Origin: Paenibacillus sp. BJ-4
GTDB taxonomy: Bacteria; Bacillota; Bacilli; Paenibacillales; Paenibacillaceae
Assembly: GCF_020404765.1 (NCBI RefSeq)
Contig: NZ_JAIVEM010000027.1
Coordinates: 186,001-250,000 of the forward strand
Length of the DNA: 64,000 nt
Reading direction: 5' to 3'
Every line of letters begins with the position of its first letter. Position 1 is the stretch's first letter. This document shows positions 34,554-43,751 of the stretch, one piece after another. Made by a program: the position numbers and the translations under genes. The notes beneath the pieces are model-generated. The model saw only the letters and a program-made list of their open reading frames with translations. It ran no database searches and had not been told where the DNA came from.

Positions 34554-35504
34554 TTAATCCCTCCCATCTGCGCCATTTTTCTCCTCCCGGCGGGAAAACC
34601 AGGTCGCGAGCAACGAGCCGGAAATATTGTGCCACACACTGAAAATCGCACTTGGCACAGCAGCAATCGGATTAAAATGAGCGGCTGCCAGCGCAGCGCC
34701 CAATCCGGAATTTTGCATCCCCGTTTCCAATGTAACGGCTTTACGTTTGGACAGATTCATGCCGAACAGCTTGGCAAACCAATACCCGAGCAGGAACCCG
34801 ATGCCATTATGTAAAATGACTACCGCAAAAATAATCGGGCCGGTTTCCAAAATCTTGCCCTTGCTTCCTGCAACCACAATCGCCACGATCAGTACAATTG
34901 CCAGCGTCGATACAAGTGGCAATGCCTTGACACTCGCATCCGCTTGTTTACGGAATAGCGATTTAACGATAACGCCCAGCACTATCGGTACGATAACCAC
35001 GATGAGAATATCCATAATCAGCGACTTTGCATTAATATTCATCCAGCGCCCGGCAAGCAGGCTAATCATGGCCGGGGTCGCCAATGGAGCAATTAGCGTC
35101 GACACTGAAGCAATCGACACACCCAGCGCCACGTCACCTTTTGATAAAAGAGTCATGACGTTGGACGCGGTTCCGCTTGGGCAACAACCTACCAGAATAA
35201 CTCCCACCGCAATGTCCGGTGGCAACTGCAATACCAACGCCAATGCATACGCCAGAAACGGCATAATCAGATAATGCCCGACTACACCAATAGCTACATC
35301 CACCGGACGACGGAATACTTCACGAAAATCTGCCGAGGATAAGGTTAGTCCCATGCCGAACATGACGATGCCAAGAAATAGCTGTATGTATCCTTTCAAT
35401 CCTATAAACGCCGTAGGAAAGAAAAATCCCAGACATGCAAATAAAAGTACCCAGATCGAAAAGGTTCCCCCTACAAATTTCCCTACTTTTTCCAAACCAT
35501 TCAT
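34554..35504 (-). CDS. bile acid:sodium symporter (BASS) family transporter
   Basis: The 316-residue protein has about nine to ten membrane helices with the BASS signatures GIVMFGMGLTLS, LVGCCPSGTASNVMTLLSKG (sodium-site region) and ETGMQNSGLGAALAAAHF. Bacterial members import or export organic anions such as pantothenate, pyruvate or keto acids with sodium; the substrate here is unknown. ATG 35504 was picked, with AAGGGG nine bases upstream. A very large perfect palindrome lies just before the ribosome site. Confidence 0.9.
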   Translation of the reverse strand: MNGLEKVGKFVGGTFSIWVLLFACLGFFFPTAFIGLKGYIQLFLGIVMFGMGLTLSSADFREVFRRPVDVAIGVVGHYLIMPFLAYALALVLQLPPDIAVGVILVGCCPSGTASNVMTLLSKGDVALGVSIASVSTLIAPLATPAMISLLAGRWMNINAKSLIMDILIVVIVPIVLGVIVKSLFRKQADASVKALPLVSTLAIVLIVAIVVAGSKGKILETGPIIFAVVILHNGIGFLLGYWFAKLFGMNLSKRKAVTLETGMQNSGLGAALAAAHFNPIAAVPSAIFSVWHNISGSLLATWFSRREEKNGADGRD

Positions 35505-35523
35505 TCTACTTATCCCCTTACTT

Positions 35524-35561
35524 CTATATAAGCTGAATTTGAGCAAATTCAGCTTATATAG
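35524..35561. repeat. perfect 18-bp inverted repeat upstream of the BASS gene
   Basis: CTATATAAGCTGAATTTG (35524-35541) is followed by two bases and its exact complement (35544-35561). It lies 20-57 bases before the BASS start codon. In RNA it would be a long hairpin just upstream of the ribosome site; as DNA it could be an operator. A T-rich run (TTTTTTT near 35571) follows on the plus strand. Confidence 0.8.
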
Positions 35562-35746
35562 TGCTTAAAATTTTTTTCATTGTACTACATATGACTGAAT
35601 ATACATACAACTTTTTATGAATATATTTGGATCATGAAACTTTCTCCTGCTCGGACATAATTGGTAGCAAAGTGGGTATATTCATAATAAAAGAATGTGA
35701 CCAGCCGGTCATTTCTTCACTCACTCATTTAGGAGGAGATATCTCT

Positions 35747-36502
35747 ATGTCACGAAGCCATCCGTATAAATGGTGGAATATTCTTGCATTCATCGCTGTT
35801 ATCTTCGTTAATATTTTAGCTTCTACACTTCCCATCGGCGGTAGGAGCACTGCTGCTGTATCTAATATGTATCCTACCTTGGTAACACCAGCAGGCTTCG
35901 CCTTTTCTATCTGGTCGGTTATCTACCTGCTGCTCGCCTGCTTTGTCGTGTATCAAGGCACACCTACAGGCCAAGCCAAGACAAGTGTTCAGTCCATCGG
36001 AATTTTCTTTATTTTAAGCTGTCTCTTCAACATCATCTGGGTTTTCCTGTGGCAGTATGTATATGTAGAGCTGTGCGTCATCATCATTATGTTGTATCTA
36101 CTCTCCCTGAGCGTCGTATACGTACGCACCCGCACGCCACAACCAACTCGCAGGGAAATGTGGTTCGTCAAGCTGCCATTCAGCCTGAATCTCGGTTGGG
36201 TGTCTGTTGCTACCATTATCAACATCGCGGTTGCCCTGAAAAAAAATGAATGGAGCGGCTGGGGACTCAGTGAACTCACATGGGCAATCATCATCCTGCT
36301 CATTGGAACCGCCATTGCCATCCTGGTTAGCTTCCCTTATCGTGACAGCATATATCCCCTCGTATCCGTATGGGCCTATGTCGCCATCGCCATCGGGCAT
36401 CCAGACCATGAAAAGGTGCGGCTGGCTGCATTTATCTTGGCGGCAATCATTCTGGTGTACGCGCTATGGCTATTCTTGGCCCGCAACCGCGACCGGGATT
36501 AA
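35747..36502 (+). CDS. TspO/MBR-related tryptophan-rich membrane protein
   Basis: The 251-residue protein has about seven membrane helices, longer than the five-helix TspO core, with PTLVTPAGFAFSIWSVIYLL, NIIWVFLWQY, and KLPFSLNLGWVSVATIINIA, which are the conserved stretches of the TspO-related group. TspO proteins bind tetrapyrroles and are tied to stress responses. GGAGGAG lies nine bases before the ATG. It is single and divergent from the BASS gene; the long palindrome sits between them. Confidence 0.85.
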   Translation: MSRSHPYKWWNILAFIAVIFVNILASTLPIGGRSTAAVSNMYPTLVTPAGFAFSIWSVIYLLLACFVVYQGTPTGQAKTSVQSIGIFFILSCLFNIIWVFLWQYVYVELCVIIIMLYLLSLSVVYVRTRTPQPTRREMWFVKLPFSLNLGWVSVATIINIAVALKKNEWSGWGLSELTWAIIILLIGTAIAILVSFPYRDSIYPLVSVWAYVAIAIGHPDHEKVRLAAFILAAIILVYALWLFLARNRDRD

Positions 36503-36529
36503 AGGAAACTAATATCATCTGTAACGAGA

Positions 36530-36567
36530 ACAAACGGGTGTCTCTATTAGAGGGGACACCCGTTTGT
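36530..36567. terminator. hairpin between TspO-related and ridA genes
   Basis: ACAAACGGGTGTC (36530-36542) pairs with GACACCCGTTTGT (36555-36567). T content after it is modest on both sides, but its place between two converging genes suggests a shared terminator. Confidence 0.6.
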
Positions 36568-36572
36568 CGTAT

Positions 36573-36953
36573 TTATTCGCCTCTCAATGCAATGACCTCA
36601 ATCTCCACCAGTGCATCCTTAGGCAAACGGGCTACCTCCACCGCACTGCGAGCCGGATACGGCTGCTTGAAGAAAGAACTGTACACTTCATTAACGCTGA
36701 CAAAATCGTTCATATCCTTCAGGAATACAGTCGCTTTCACGACCTGGTTCATGTTGCTACCTGCCGCTTCCAGTATGGCTTGTACGTTGCTCAGGGACAA
36801 ACGCGCCTGTTCCTGTACATCTTTACCGAACTCACCTGTCACCGGGTTCAGTCCAAGTTGTCCTGAGGTGTAAATAAACCCGCCCGCCTCTACCGCTTGA
36901 CTATAAGGGCCGATAGCACCGGGTGCTTTTTCAGTAGCAATAGTTTTCTTCAT
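36573..36953 (-). CDS. ridA: RidA-family enamine/imine deaminase
   Basis: The 126-residue protein has all RidA marks: APGAIGPYSQAVEAGGFIYTSG (given as the GPYSQAV motif), NVQAILEAAGS, the catalytic Arg in PARSAVEVARLP and the end VEIEVIALRGE. RidA hydrolyses reactive 2-aminoacrylate and similar imines from PLP enzymes, protecting them in the cytoplasm. Length is normal. Monocistronic. Confidence 0.95.
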   Translation of the reverse strand: MKKTIATEKAPGAIGPYSQAVEAGGFIYTSGQLGLNPVTGEFGKDVQEQARLSLSNVQAILEAAGSNMNQVVKATVFLKDMNDFVSVNEVYSSFFKQPYPARSAVEVARLPKDALVEIEVIALRGE

Positions 36954-37229
36954 CTGTTGGATTCTCCTTCCTGATACTGGTTCACCGTATTATAGCACGT
37001 GAAGTCTAATGCCACTATTCCGCACTCATGTCTGCGCTTATGGATTAGCGTGTGGTGAGTTACTCTTAAGATACTATTTTCCGTTGTGCTATATTTTTTC
37101 AAGCCGGCTGTAACCTTTAAAGCTTGTGCATCATCTAACTTGATGTTCACCTTCTACAAAAGGATTTCACGCATTCAAATACAGGTACAATGATTACAGC
37201 CAGTATAAACGGGAAAGGAGCACCATCCT

Positions 37230-37757
37230 TTGAATCTCGAATCAAAATTACACCAAGCAAGGCACGGGGATCGCAAAGCATTCGTCGCCTTGATGAAGCA
37301 TATGGAATCGGATATGTACGGTATGGCACGTTCCATTCTCCGCAGCAATGAGGATTGCGCTGACGCGATGCAAGAAGCAATGCTCAAGGCTTACAAATCT
37401 CTGGGTGAGCTGCGTGAGCCTCGTTATTTTAAAACATGGCTGCTTCGCATCCTCATTAATGAGTGCCATCTGATCCTCCGTAAGCAAAAGAGGGTCGTAC
37501 CCGTGGCGGAATTTATAAGGGAACCCTCCACCTCAGGCGGATATGAAAAAATCGAGCTGCGCGAGGCTATTGATCACTTGGAGGAATCCATGCGAACCGT
37601 GATTTCCCTGCACTATTTGCGGGATATGCCGATCAAAGAAATATCAGAGGTGCTGAATTTGTCAGAGGGGGCCGTCAAAACACGTCTGCACCGCGCCCGT
37701 AGAATATTAATGGACATGCTGCAAAATCGTCAGGAAAGGAAGATGACCATTCAATGA
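37230..37757 (+). CDS. ECF sigma-70 factor
   Basis: The 175-residue protein has sigma region 2 (DRKAFVALMKHMESDMYGMA and NEDCADAMQEAMLKAYKSL) and region 4 (LHYLRDMPIKEISEVLNLSE with EGAVKTRLHRARRIL). It guides RNA polymerase to stress-type promoters. The start is a TTG at 37230 with AAGGAG nine bases upstream; no ATG fits. It overlaps the next gene, a DUF4179 anti-sigma candidate, by ATGA, so the two are translated together and probably form a sigma/anti-sigma pair. Confidence 0.93.
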   Translation: MNLESKLHQARHGDRKAFVALMKHMESDMYGMARSILRSNEDCADAMQEAMLKAYKSLGELREPRYFKTWLLRILINECHLILRKQKRVVPVAEFIREPSTSGGYEKIELREAIDHLEESMRTVISLHYLRDMPIKEISEVLNLSEGAVKTRLHRARRILMDMLQNRQERKMTIQ

Positions 37758-39019
37758 AGCCTTCGGAGTTTGGAACACAGGATCAGGAACTGGAACAGAA
37801 ATTGCAATGGGAAAAACAAAATCTGGAGGTAGATACGCTGACGATTCCCGACTCAGTAAGACAACGCCTTGATGCATTTTATGAACGGATAGAATCCGAT
37901 ACGGAGACGTTAGCGCCCCCTCCATATCCACATCGAATGGTCAAAAGGATTCTTCGGGGAAGCGCAATTACCGCTGCTTCTGCGGCTGTCATTGGCTTTA
38001 TGATCATCGGCAGCGCCTTTGTCTCACCTACAATGGCTGAATCATTAAAACAAGTGCCGCTTATCGACAGCGTATTCAAGCTGGCTGGCGACCTCGGGCT
38101 GCAAACTGCCGATCAGAAAGGGCTGGCGACCTCCACGAATCTCAGTGTTACCCATGACGGTATTACATTGAAAGTATCTCAAATTATTTTTGACGGCACA
38201 CGTCTGGTCATTGCGCTTGGAAAACAAGACGGCGATCAGGAAGTTTTACCCTTGTTTTCAAAAGTAACCTCAGATGGACACAAGCTTGAAGACATCATAG
38301 AACAACTCGACTTATTCATTAACGGGAAATCAGTGATCAACGAAAATGGCGCGTTTCGTTTATTGACATGGGGCCCGGGCAAAGACAGCAATTCTATGCT
38401 AATCTCCTATATGCGCGACCCTGTCAGCGGTTCACCTGCCTTACCAAATCAGTTCGAGCTAAAAGTATACAGCAAATTAAAGGGAGTAGCGGAGCCGTTC
38501 ACTATCCAAACGACTGTTCACAAAACGAAGATCGCCAGTAAGGTACTCCAGCCACAGATGAGCAAATCCACCCCGTATCTTAAATTTACTGCAGATCAGG
38601 TGGAAATGACCCCGGTTACAACCAAAGTCATCACAACGTTCACTATGCTTGTGGACCTTAAAGAGATGCCTGACGACTATGCAATGGAGCGCAAGTATAT
38701 TTCTACAGAGGGACCACACAAAAACTATACCAAAAAAGAACTCAATGTCCTCGGTTATGCGGTTTTTGACGATCAGGGACGTGAATTAAAAATGCTTAGT
38801 GGTTCGGGAAGTTCTCTTTCCAAAAACCATCCGGGCAAAACGGTCATGTTGTTTACTCCTTTTGTGGAGCCACCGAAAAAGATTATCTTCAAACCATTTT
38901 TCAATCCCACCAAACCGGATGGAAGGGCCATTCTGGACGCTAACGGCAACTGGACCCGCCGTTACATTTCTGAGTTGGAGATTACGATGGATGTACCACA
39001 AAATACAAACCAAAAATGA
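37754..39019 (+). CDS. DUF4179 membrane protein, probable anti-sigma factor
   Basis: The 421-residue protein has a cytoplasmic N-terminus of about 70 residues (with TIPDSVRQRLDAFYERIES), one membrane helix near residues 75-95 (ITAASAAVIGFMIIGSAFVS) and a large outer domain with beta-rich stretches such as DGITLKVSQIIFDGTRLVIA. This is the DUF4179 layout commonly encoded right after ECF sigma genes. The start overlaps the sigma stop as ATGA. The N-terminal part would hold the sigma factor until an envelope signal is sensed; this role is inferred from context. Confidence 0.88.
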   Translation: MKPSEFGTQDQELEQKLQWEKQNLEVDTLTIPDSVRQRLDAFYERIESDTETLAPPPYPHRMVKRILRGSAITAASAAVIGFMIIGSAFVSPTMAESLKQVPLIDSVFKLAGDLGLQTADQKGLATSTNLSVTHDGITLKVSQIIFDGTRLVIALGKQDGDQEVLPLFSKVTSDGHKLEDIIEQLDLFINGKSVINENGAFRLLTWGPGKDSNSMLISYMRDPVSGSPALPNQFELKVYSKLKGVAEPFTIQTTVHKTKIASKVLQPQMSKSTPYLKFTADQVEMTPVTTKVITTFTMLVDLKEMPDDYAMERKYISTEGPHKNYTKKELNVLGYAVFDDQGRELKMLSGSGSSLSKNHPGKTVMLFTPFVEPPKKIIFKPFFNPTKPDGRAILDANGNWTRRYISELEITMDVPQNTNQK

Positions 39020-39029
39020 AACTACAAAC

Positions 39030-39070
39030 AACGCCGCTTGCTACCCGAATCGCCGGGTAACAGCGGCGTT
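39030..39070 (+). terminator. terminator of the sigma/anti-sigma operon
   Basis: AACGCCGCT and CTACCCG (39030-39046) pair with CGGGTA and AGCGGCGTT (39053-39070). The stem lies 11 bases after the stop codon. Confidence 0.75.
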
Positions 39071-39103
39071 ATTGTCATTGGGTATCCTGAAATAAGCGAG
39101 ATT

Positions 39104-39823
39104 TTACACGTTGTCATCCGTACCCGTTCCTGTACCAGCTTCCTCTTCATTTGAGGTCAGTTCTGCACCGATGACCCGAATAATATCATTCGGATAAATA
39201 TGTACGCCGCTTGCCTGTGCGAGAGCAATTCGTACCATGGCTCGTGCGATGACCGAAGCTGGGATGGCACGGTAGGGAGCGAGCTTGCCCGTCATCATGC
39301 CATCCAGTGCCTTCATGACAACTGCAGCAGCGGTTTCGCCAAGACGTCGTTCAGGCCTCGCACCCAAAATCAGCGAAGGGCGGAACAAATGGAGCGCCGG
39401 CAATCCAATAGCGGCAAGCGCCTCCTCTGCCTCTCCTTTGATACGGTTGTAAAACACACGTGAATTCGGGTCGGCTCCCATCGCGGAAATAGCGAGCATC
39501 TGTACTGCACCAGCTTCTCTGCCCAAGCGAGCAGTCTGAACCGGATAGTCCAGATCCACCCTGCGAAACTGCTCCTTGGAGCCAGCCTTTTTCATCGTCG
39601 TCCCCAGACAGCAAAAAACATCATCAGCCCCTTCGAAGGCGAACGCCGTCTTCTGCGGCTGCTCCCAGTCGATGTTTGCCTGCTCAAGCTTGGGATGCTT
39701 GATTTCCAGCGAACGTCTGCCCACAACCATGACGCGGCTGTATTCCTTTTGCACCAGCAGCTCCCGTACCACATATCCCCCGACAAGCCCCGTTGCCCCT
39801 ACAACGACCGCTTTACGTTCCAT
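39104..39823 (-). CDS. NAD(P)-binding oxidoreductase, HTATIP2/YwnB-like
   Basis: The 239-residue atypical SDR begins KAVVVGATGLVGGYVVRELL (GxxGxxG nucleotide loop), has FEGADDVFCCLGTTMKKAGS and the YNRIKGEAEEAL stretch with the catalytic-type YxxxK (FYNRIK). These features match the HTATIP2/TIP30-like group. Substrate and role are unknown. The C-terminus is a Gly/Thr tail. It stands alone between the sigma operon and an orphan kinase. Confidence 0.85.
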   Translation of the reverse strand: MERKAVVVGATGLVGGYVVRELLVQKEYSRVMVVGRRSLEIKHPKLEQANIDWEQPQKTAFAFEGADDVFCCLGTTMKKAGSKEQFRRVDLDYPVQTARLGREAGAVQMLAISAMGADPNSRVFYNRIKGEAEEALAAIGLPALHLFRPSLILGARPERRLGETAAAVVMKALDGMMTGKLAPYRAIPASVIARAMVRIALAQASGVHIYPNDIIRVIGAELTSNEEEAGTGTGTDDNV

Positions 39824-39869
39824 GATGACCTCCTTTGTGCACCTAACAATTCTGCTTCTACATGGCGCA

Positions 39870-41315
39870 TCAGGTTAATTTAAATGGCTGCTTGCCCGCC
39901 TCCTTGCTTTCGGATGGACACATAGGCAGGTATAGGGAAAAGGTACTTCCCTTGCCTTCTTCACTCTCCAGACGGATAAAACCGCCCAGCAAGCGCGAAA
40001 AATCGCGGCTAATGGACAGTCCCAACCCGGTTCCTCCATATTTGCGATTAATGGAACTGTTCGCCTGCTGAAATGCCTCAAAAATAATATGCTGCTGAAG
40101 CTCTGAAATACCGATTCCCGTATCTTTCACTGCAATGACAACCCAATCCCCCTCCTGTCCCTTTCGATCCAGATGCTGTGTGCTGATTTCCAGCAATACA
40201 CTTCCTTCATGAGTGAACTTAAAGGCATTGGACAATAGATTGCGTAAAATTTGCTGTACACGTTTGGGATCGGATCGGATTTCATCCGGTATATTTTCAT
40301 GTACCTTCAGGCTGAATTCAATATTTTTATCCTTCGCAGTGACTTCAAAATGCATCATCATCACCTGTGCAAGCTCGTGTATATTAATCGGTTCATTTAC
40401 AATTTCCATGCGCCCAGCCTCGACCTTGGACAGATCCAGAATGTCATTGATTAATTGGAGCAAATCATGCCCCGAGGCATAGATCAGATCGCTATACAGA
40501 GATAGCTCGTCCTCATCCAGTTCCTTTCCCTGCTCGTTGATAATCTGTGCCAGATTAATAATACTGTTAAGAGGTGTACGCAGCTCATGCGACATCGTTG
40601 CCATAAAATCCGATTTATATTGAGAGGCCATCATGAGTTGCTTGGCACGTTCCTCCAAAACAATCTTCGCCTTCTGCAACTCATTGCGCTGCTGCGATAG
40701 TAGATGATTTGCCTGTTTAATCTGAGAATTGCGCAGTTGCTCCATCTGAAAATCACGTAAAATCAGAGCAAATAAAAAGCTGAGGACCACGCCGATAGGC
40801 AGTATAAGAGGAACAACCTCCGCTACATAATAGCGCCAGGGAATGACGCCCAGGAAGGCAATATTTATCGTATTGACGATATTAACCGCTAAAATGGTCA
40901 CCGATGCCTTAATGATCAGACGCCAGGTGGACCGACGCATCCAGTAGTTCAATCCGGCACACAGTACGCCCAGAATGCTCATATTCAAAAATCCAACCCA
41001 CGCCGCCATATTCAGGCCAAAGGTAAATCTCGTAAGTCCGATCGCCACCCCAATAATAATAAGCGTGTAGGAACGGGGATACACCAACGCCGCAATAATC
41101 AACGGAACAAAGCGCAGGTCGAAAATCACCGTCTCACTAAAATTAAAGCCAAAGCAAGAGCTGATCCATCCACCAAATACCACCAGCAGCACCGAGCTGA
41201 TATATTTAAACCGCGAAGAGGTGCGACTCAAGCCATATTTATAAATCACATTCGCCACATAGGCAACGGCTATCAGCATCCCCAAATTGATTACAAACAT
41301 CATTGAAAATTGCAC
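39870..41315 (-). CDS. orphan sensor histidine kinase with 5TMR-LYT-type membrane region
   Basis: The 481-residue kinase has six to seven membrane helices in the first 190 residues, similar to 5TMR-LYT sensors (FDLRFVPLIIAALVYPR), a coiled coil to about 240, a HisKA domain with MATMSHELRTPLNSIINLAQ (phospho-acceptor His), and an ATPase domain with LLSNAFKFTHEG, DTGIGIS and YGGTGLGLSIS. The GTG at 41315 is chosen since GGGAG lies nine bases upstream. No response regulator gene adjoins, so it is an orphan; relatives of this type feed the sporulation phosphorelay, but that is inference. Confidence 0.92.
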   Translation of the reverse strand: MQFSMMFVINLGMLIAVAYVANVIYKYGLSRTSSRFKYISSVLLVVFGGWISSCFGFNFSETVIFDLRFVPLIIAALVYPRSYTLIIIGVAIGLTRFTFGLNMAAWVGFLNMSILGVLCAGLNYWMRRSTWRLIIKASVTILAVNIVNTINIAFLGVIPWRYYVAEVVPLILPIGVVLSFLFALILRDFQMEQLRNSQIKQANHLLSQQRNELQKAKIVLEERAKQLMMASQYKSDFMATMSHELRTPLNSIINLAQIINEQGKELDEDELSLYSDLIYASGHDLLQLINDILDLSKVEAGRMEIVNEPINIHELAQVMMMHFEVTAKDKNIEFSLKVHENIPDEIRSDPKRVQQILRNLLSNAFKFTHEGSVLLEISTQHLDRKGQEGDWVVIAVKDTGIGISELQQHIIFEAFQQANSSINRKYGGTGLGLSISRDFSRLLGGFIRLESEEGKGSTFSLYLPMCPSESKEAGKQPFKLT

Positions 41316-41488
41316 GGACTCACACTCCCATAGCACAAAAAATTGGATGCCACGCCTATGCTAACCGCTTTTGTCTTTCTTGTACATCATACCATGAAGC
41401 ACCATTTTTCGACATGTCCAATGACGTTCTATGGGGTATCAAAAAAAGCGAACCGCAGTGGCTCGCCCTCGTGGAGTTATCTCTGATT

Positions 41489-42991
41489 TCAGCTTATGAT
41501 GCCTTTATTCCGGCGCCATTCCTTGACAAATAATTCGGCAAAGTAAGGGTCCCACTGAGTCCCTTTTCCTTCCTCCAATATCATAACCGCCTTCTCTTCC
41601 TTCATACCTTTACGGTATGGGCGATCCGACGTCATCGCATCATATGCGTCTGCCACCGCAATAATCCGTCCAAAAAGCGGGATATCCTCCCCGGAGAGCT
41701 GGTCAGGATATCCCTTGCCATCATAACGCTCGTGGTGCGAACGCACGCCAGGCAAATAAGGAGCCATGGCATAAGCCGGTTCAACCTGGCGGAGAATGCT
41801 TTCTCCCATGACGGGGTGCATTTTAATCTGGTCAAATTCCTCGTCCGTCAGCTTGCCATCCTTGAGCAGTACAGCATCAGGCACGCCGATTTTACCGATA
41901 TCATGCAGTAAGGCTGTTTTACGCAGCAAGTCGAGATCCGTCTCGTTCAAGCCACCTTTTCGCCCAATGAGCACAGAATACTCAGCCACACGCAAAGAAT
42001 GCCCCGCGGTATAGGCGTCCCGGGCATCCAGGGCCGCCGCCAAAGTAGCAAAATAACTGTCCAATAGCTGACCGTTCTTTTCTTCCCGCTCCTTGAGGCC
42101 CTCGATCATCATGTTGAAGCCTTCGACCAGCTCCGCAAATTCGTCGGAATACAAATCGCTGGCATTACTGTTCAGGCGACCTTCCCGCACTTCGTTCATT
42201 TTTTCCAGCAGGTGATGGATTGGCTGCTCGATCTCACGGGTCAGCAGTCTTCCTCCCAAATAGGCAAAAGCCACACCAAAAATTAAAATCGTTCCTGCCC
42301 ATAGCCAATAGGAGCTGGAGGGCGTCGCATCCAATCGTTCCAGCCGAATCTGCGTAGCCAGACAAAATAAAAACAGCGGAAAAGCACCGATTAGCGTCGC
42401 GCTCAACTGAAATTTATGCCGCAGTGATAGCAGCACGCGCCCTCGCAGTGACAGGTTCAGTCCATATTGCTGATACGTCCGTTCCTGAAACTCCTCCAGC
42501 AGCGGCCGAATCGCTCTCATCGTCAGAAAAAATTCAACCAGTGCGTGCATAGAAGCAACCAGACAAGCCCCTATGCAAGCAATGCCTACGTAATAAAAGG
42601 GAAAGGTAAGCTGTCCGGTATGTATCATCCATAGGGCTATACCTGCTGCCGGTATGGAGAACCCCAACAAATGCGGGCCTATAATACGTAAAACCGACAA
42701 ATTAGGCAGATGATGAACCCGTATATACACCGCTTCTACATCCTCGAATGTTGTTGGTTTGCCGTGGAAAAATTGATGAACAGGTCTCAGATGCATCCGA
42801 AACGCAGTAACTTCACAGCCAATCATAATCATGCTGGAAAATAAAATGATTTTCACAAGCCCCAGAAATTCATAGTGGGCTACATTTAACGTGGAAAATA
42901 CAAAAATCGCACCTACCAATAATACAGCGATCAACGAACCTATAACATAGTTCAGGATAACATGCTGAATAAAGCGCTTATAGATCGGCAA
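41489..42991 (-). CDS. membrane HD-GYP cyclic-di-GMP phosphodiesterase
   Basis: The 500-residue protein has membrane helices at about 12-35, 40-60, 105-150 and 200-260, a HAMP-like linker (EIEQPIHHLLEKMNEVREGR) and a C-terminal HD-GYP domain: LLHDIGKIGVPDAVLLKDG (HD pair), HPVMGESIL, SHHERYDGKGYP (the GYP motif) and VADAYDAMTSDRPYRKG. HD-GYP enzymes break down cyclic di-GMP. The metal-binding residues look intact, so it should be active. The sensing signal is unknown. Confidence 0.92.
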   Translation of the reverse strand: MPIYKRFIQHVILNYVIGSLIAVLLVGAIFVFSTLNVAHYEFLGLVKIILFSSMIMIGCEVTAFRMHLRPVHQFFHGKPTTFEDVEAVYIRVHHLPNLSVLRIIGPHLLGFSIPAAGIALWMIHTGQLTFPFYYVGIACIGACLVASMHALVEFFLTMRAIRPLLEEFQERTYQQYGLNLSLRGRVLLSLRHKFQLSATLIGAFPLFLFCLATQIRLERLDATPSSSYWLWAGTILIFGVAFAYLGGRLLTREIEQPIHHLLEKMNEVREGRLNSNASDLYSDEFAELVEGFNMMIEGLKEREEKNGQLLDSYFATLAAALDARDAYTAGHSLRVAEYSVLIGRKGGLNETDLDLLRKTALLHDIGKIGVPDAVLLKDGKLTDEEFDQIKMHPVMGESILRQVEPAYAMAPYLPGVRSHHERYDGKGYPDQLSGEDIPLFGRIIAVADAYDAMTSDRPYRKGMKEEKAVMILEEGKGTQWDPYFAELFVKEWRRNKGIIS

Positions 42992-43139
42992 ATAGCTACC
43001 CCTCTTTTCATCCGTACGCTCATATAATATCTTGTTTATTCAATATCGGAGTCCAACCGTCAAAAGTTAACCTTCATTGCCAACAAAACAACCACATATC
43101 CGATGATACGCAGTTGTCGTGATTACAATTAAAAGCCCC

Positions 43140-43168
43140 TTGTGTTTTAGAATCATTCTTGCTATAAT
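43140..43168 (+). promoter_or_regulatory. strong sigma-A promoter of an unassigned transcript
   Basis: TTGTGT (43140-43145) and a perfect TATAAT (43163-43168) are exactly 17 bases apart. No protein-coding gene follows on this strand; a terminator occurs about 350 bases downstream. Confidence 0.65.
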
Positions 43169-43174
43169 ATTAAA

Positions 43175-43526
43175 GTATGTATTAACCCCATAGGATTCCG
43201 CGCAATAGGCTACACTCCTTATCACCGCATGGAGCTTCTCCAAATTTTATGTATAACCCAAATGTAGAATTTTGAGCTTTTGCCGTAAGATTTTCACATT
43301 CACACTGGCGCGGTCATCGGAGCCGCAAGGACGAAAGAGAGGTAGGGCTTTTGTCGTTTGGAAAATAAACAGTGGAATCAGACTGCCCCTTATGAACATG
43401 CTGACCATATTATGCAAGGTAGCAGGGGTTGAATATATATTATGCCGTCAAACGATGAAGTTTGAGCAGGCCATGCAGTCTACGTAGACTGCAATCAATC
43501 CTCCGGATGATCCCCGGGGGATTTTT
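43175..43526 (+). ncRNA. candidate structured non-coding RNA, class unknown
   Basis: Between a strong promoter and a terminator (AATCC at 43497-43501 paired with GGATT at 43519-43523, then a T-run) lies about 350 bases without a credible gene. It contains a perfect hairpin GCAGTCTACGTAGACTGC (43475-43492), several GC-rich paired-looking segments and the repeated pattern GAGCTTTTGCCG/GGGCTTTTGTCG (near 43272 and 43346). Both flanking genes are on the minus strand, so it is not a leader of a downstream gene. It does not match 6S RNA, SRP RNA, tmRNA, RNase P or a riboswitch as far as I can recognise. A 71-codon TTG-started frame inside has no ribosome site. Confidence 0.5.
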
Positions 43527-43594
43527 AGTTGTTATTTTTTATGGATATAAGTGTGTTTGATTCACCAGATGAGCATGTGTATGAACAAAAAAGT

Positions 43595-43620
43595 GGCCCT
43601 GCCGATACATCGACAGGGCC
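43595..43620 (-). terminator. terminator of the LexA-like mini-regulator gene
   Basis: GGCCCTG (43595-43601) and CGAT pair with ATCG and CAGGGCC (43614-43620). On the minus strand ACTTTTTTG follows. Confidence 0.75.
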
Positions 43621-43751
43621 TATAGCTTGATCAAAAAGGGGTTAATACGGTCATTATAGTCTCTCTTTCTTAAAATTAAATGATATGCACCTTAAAAACT
43701 CATTAATTTTCCAGTTTAAAATGTCTTAGCATTTTGTAAAATCCTCACCTT

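Noticed and set aside
43272-43487. 71-codon frame inside the candidate RNA
   Set aside because: TTG start without a ribosome site, Arg/Cys/Met-rich composition and no domain; the non-coding reading fits better.
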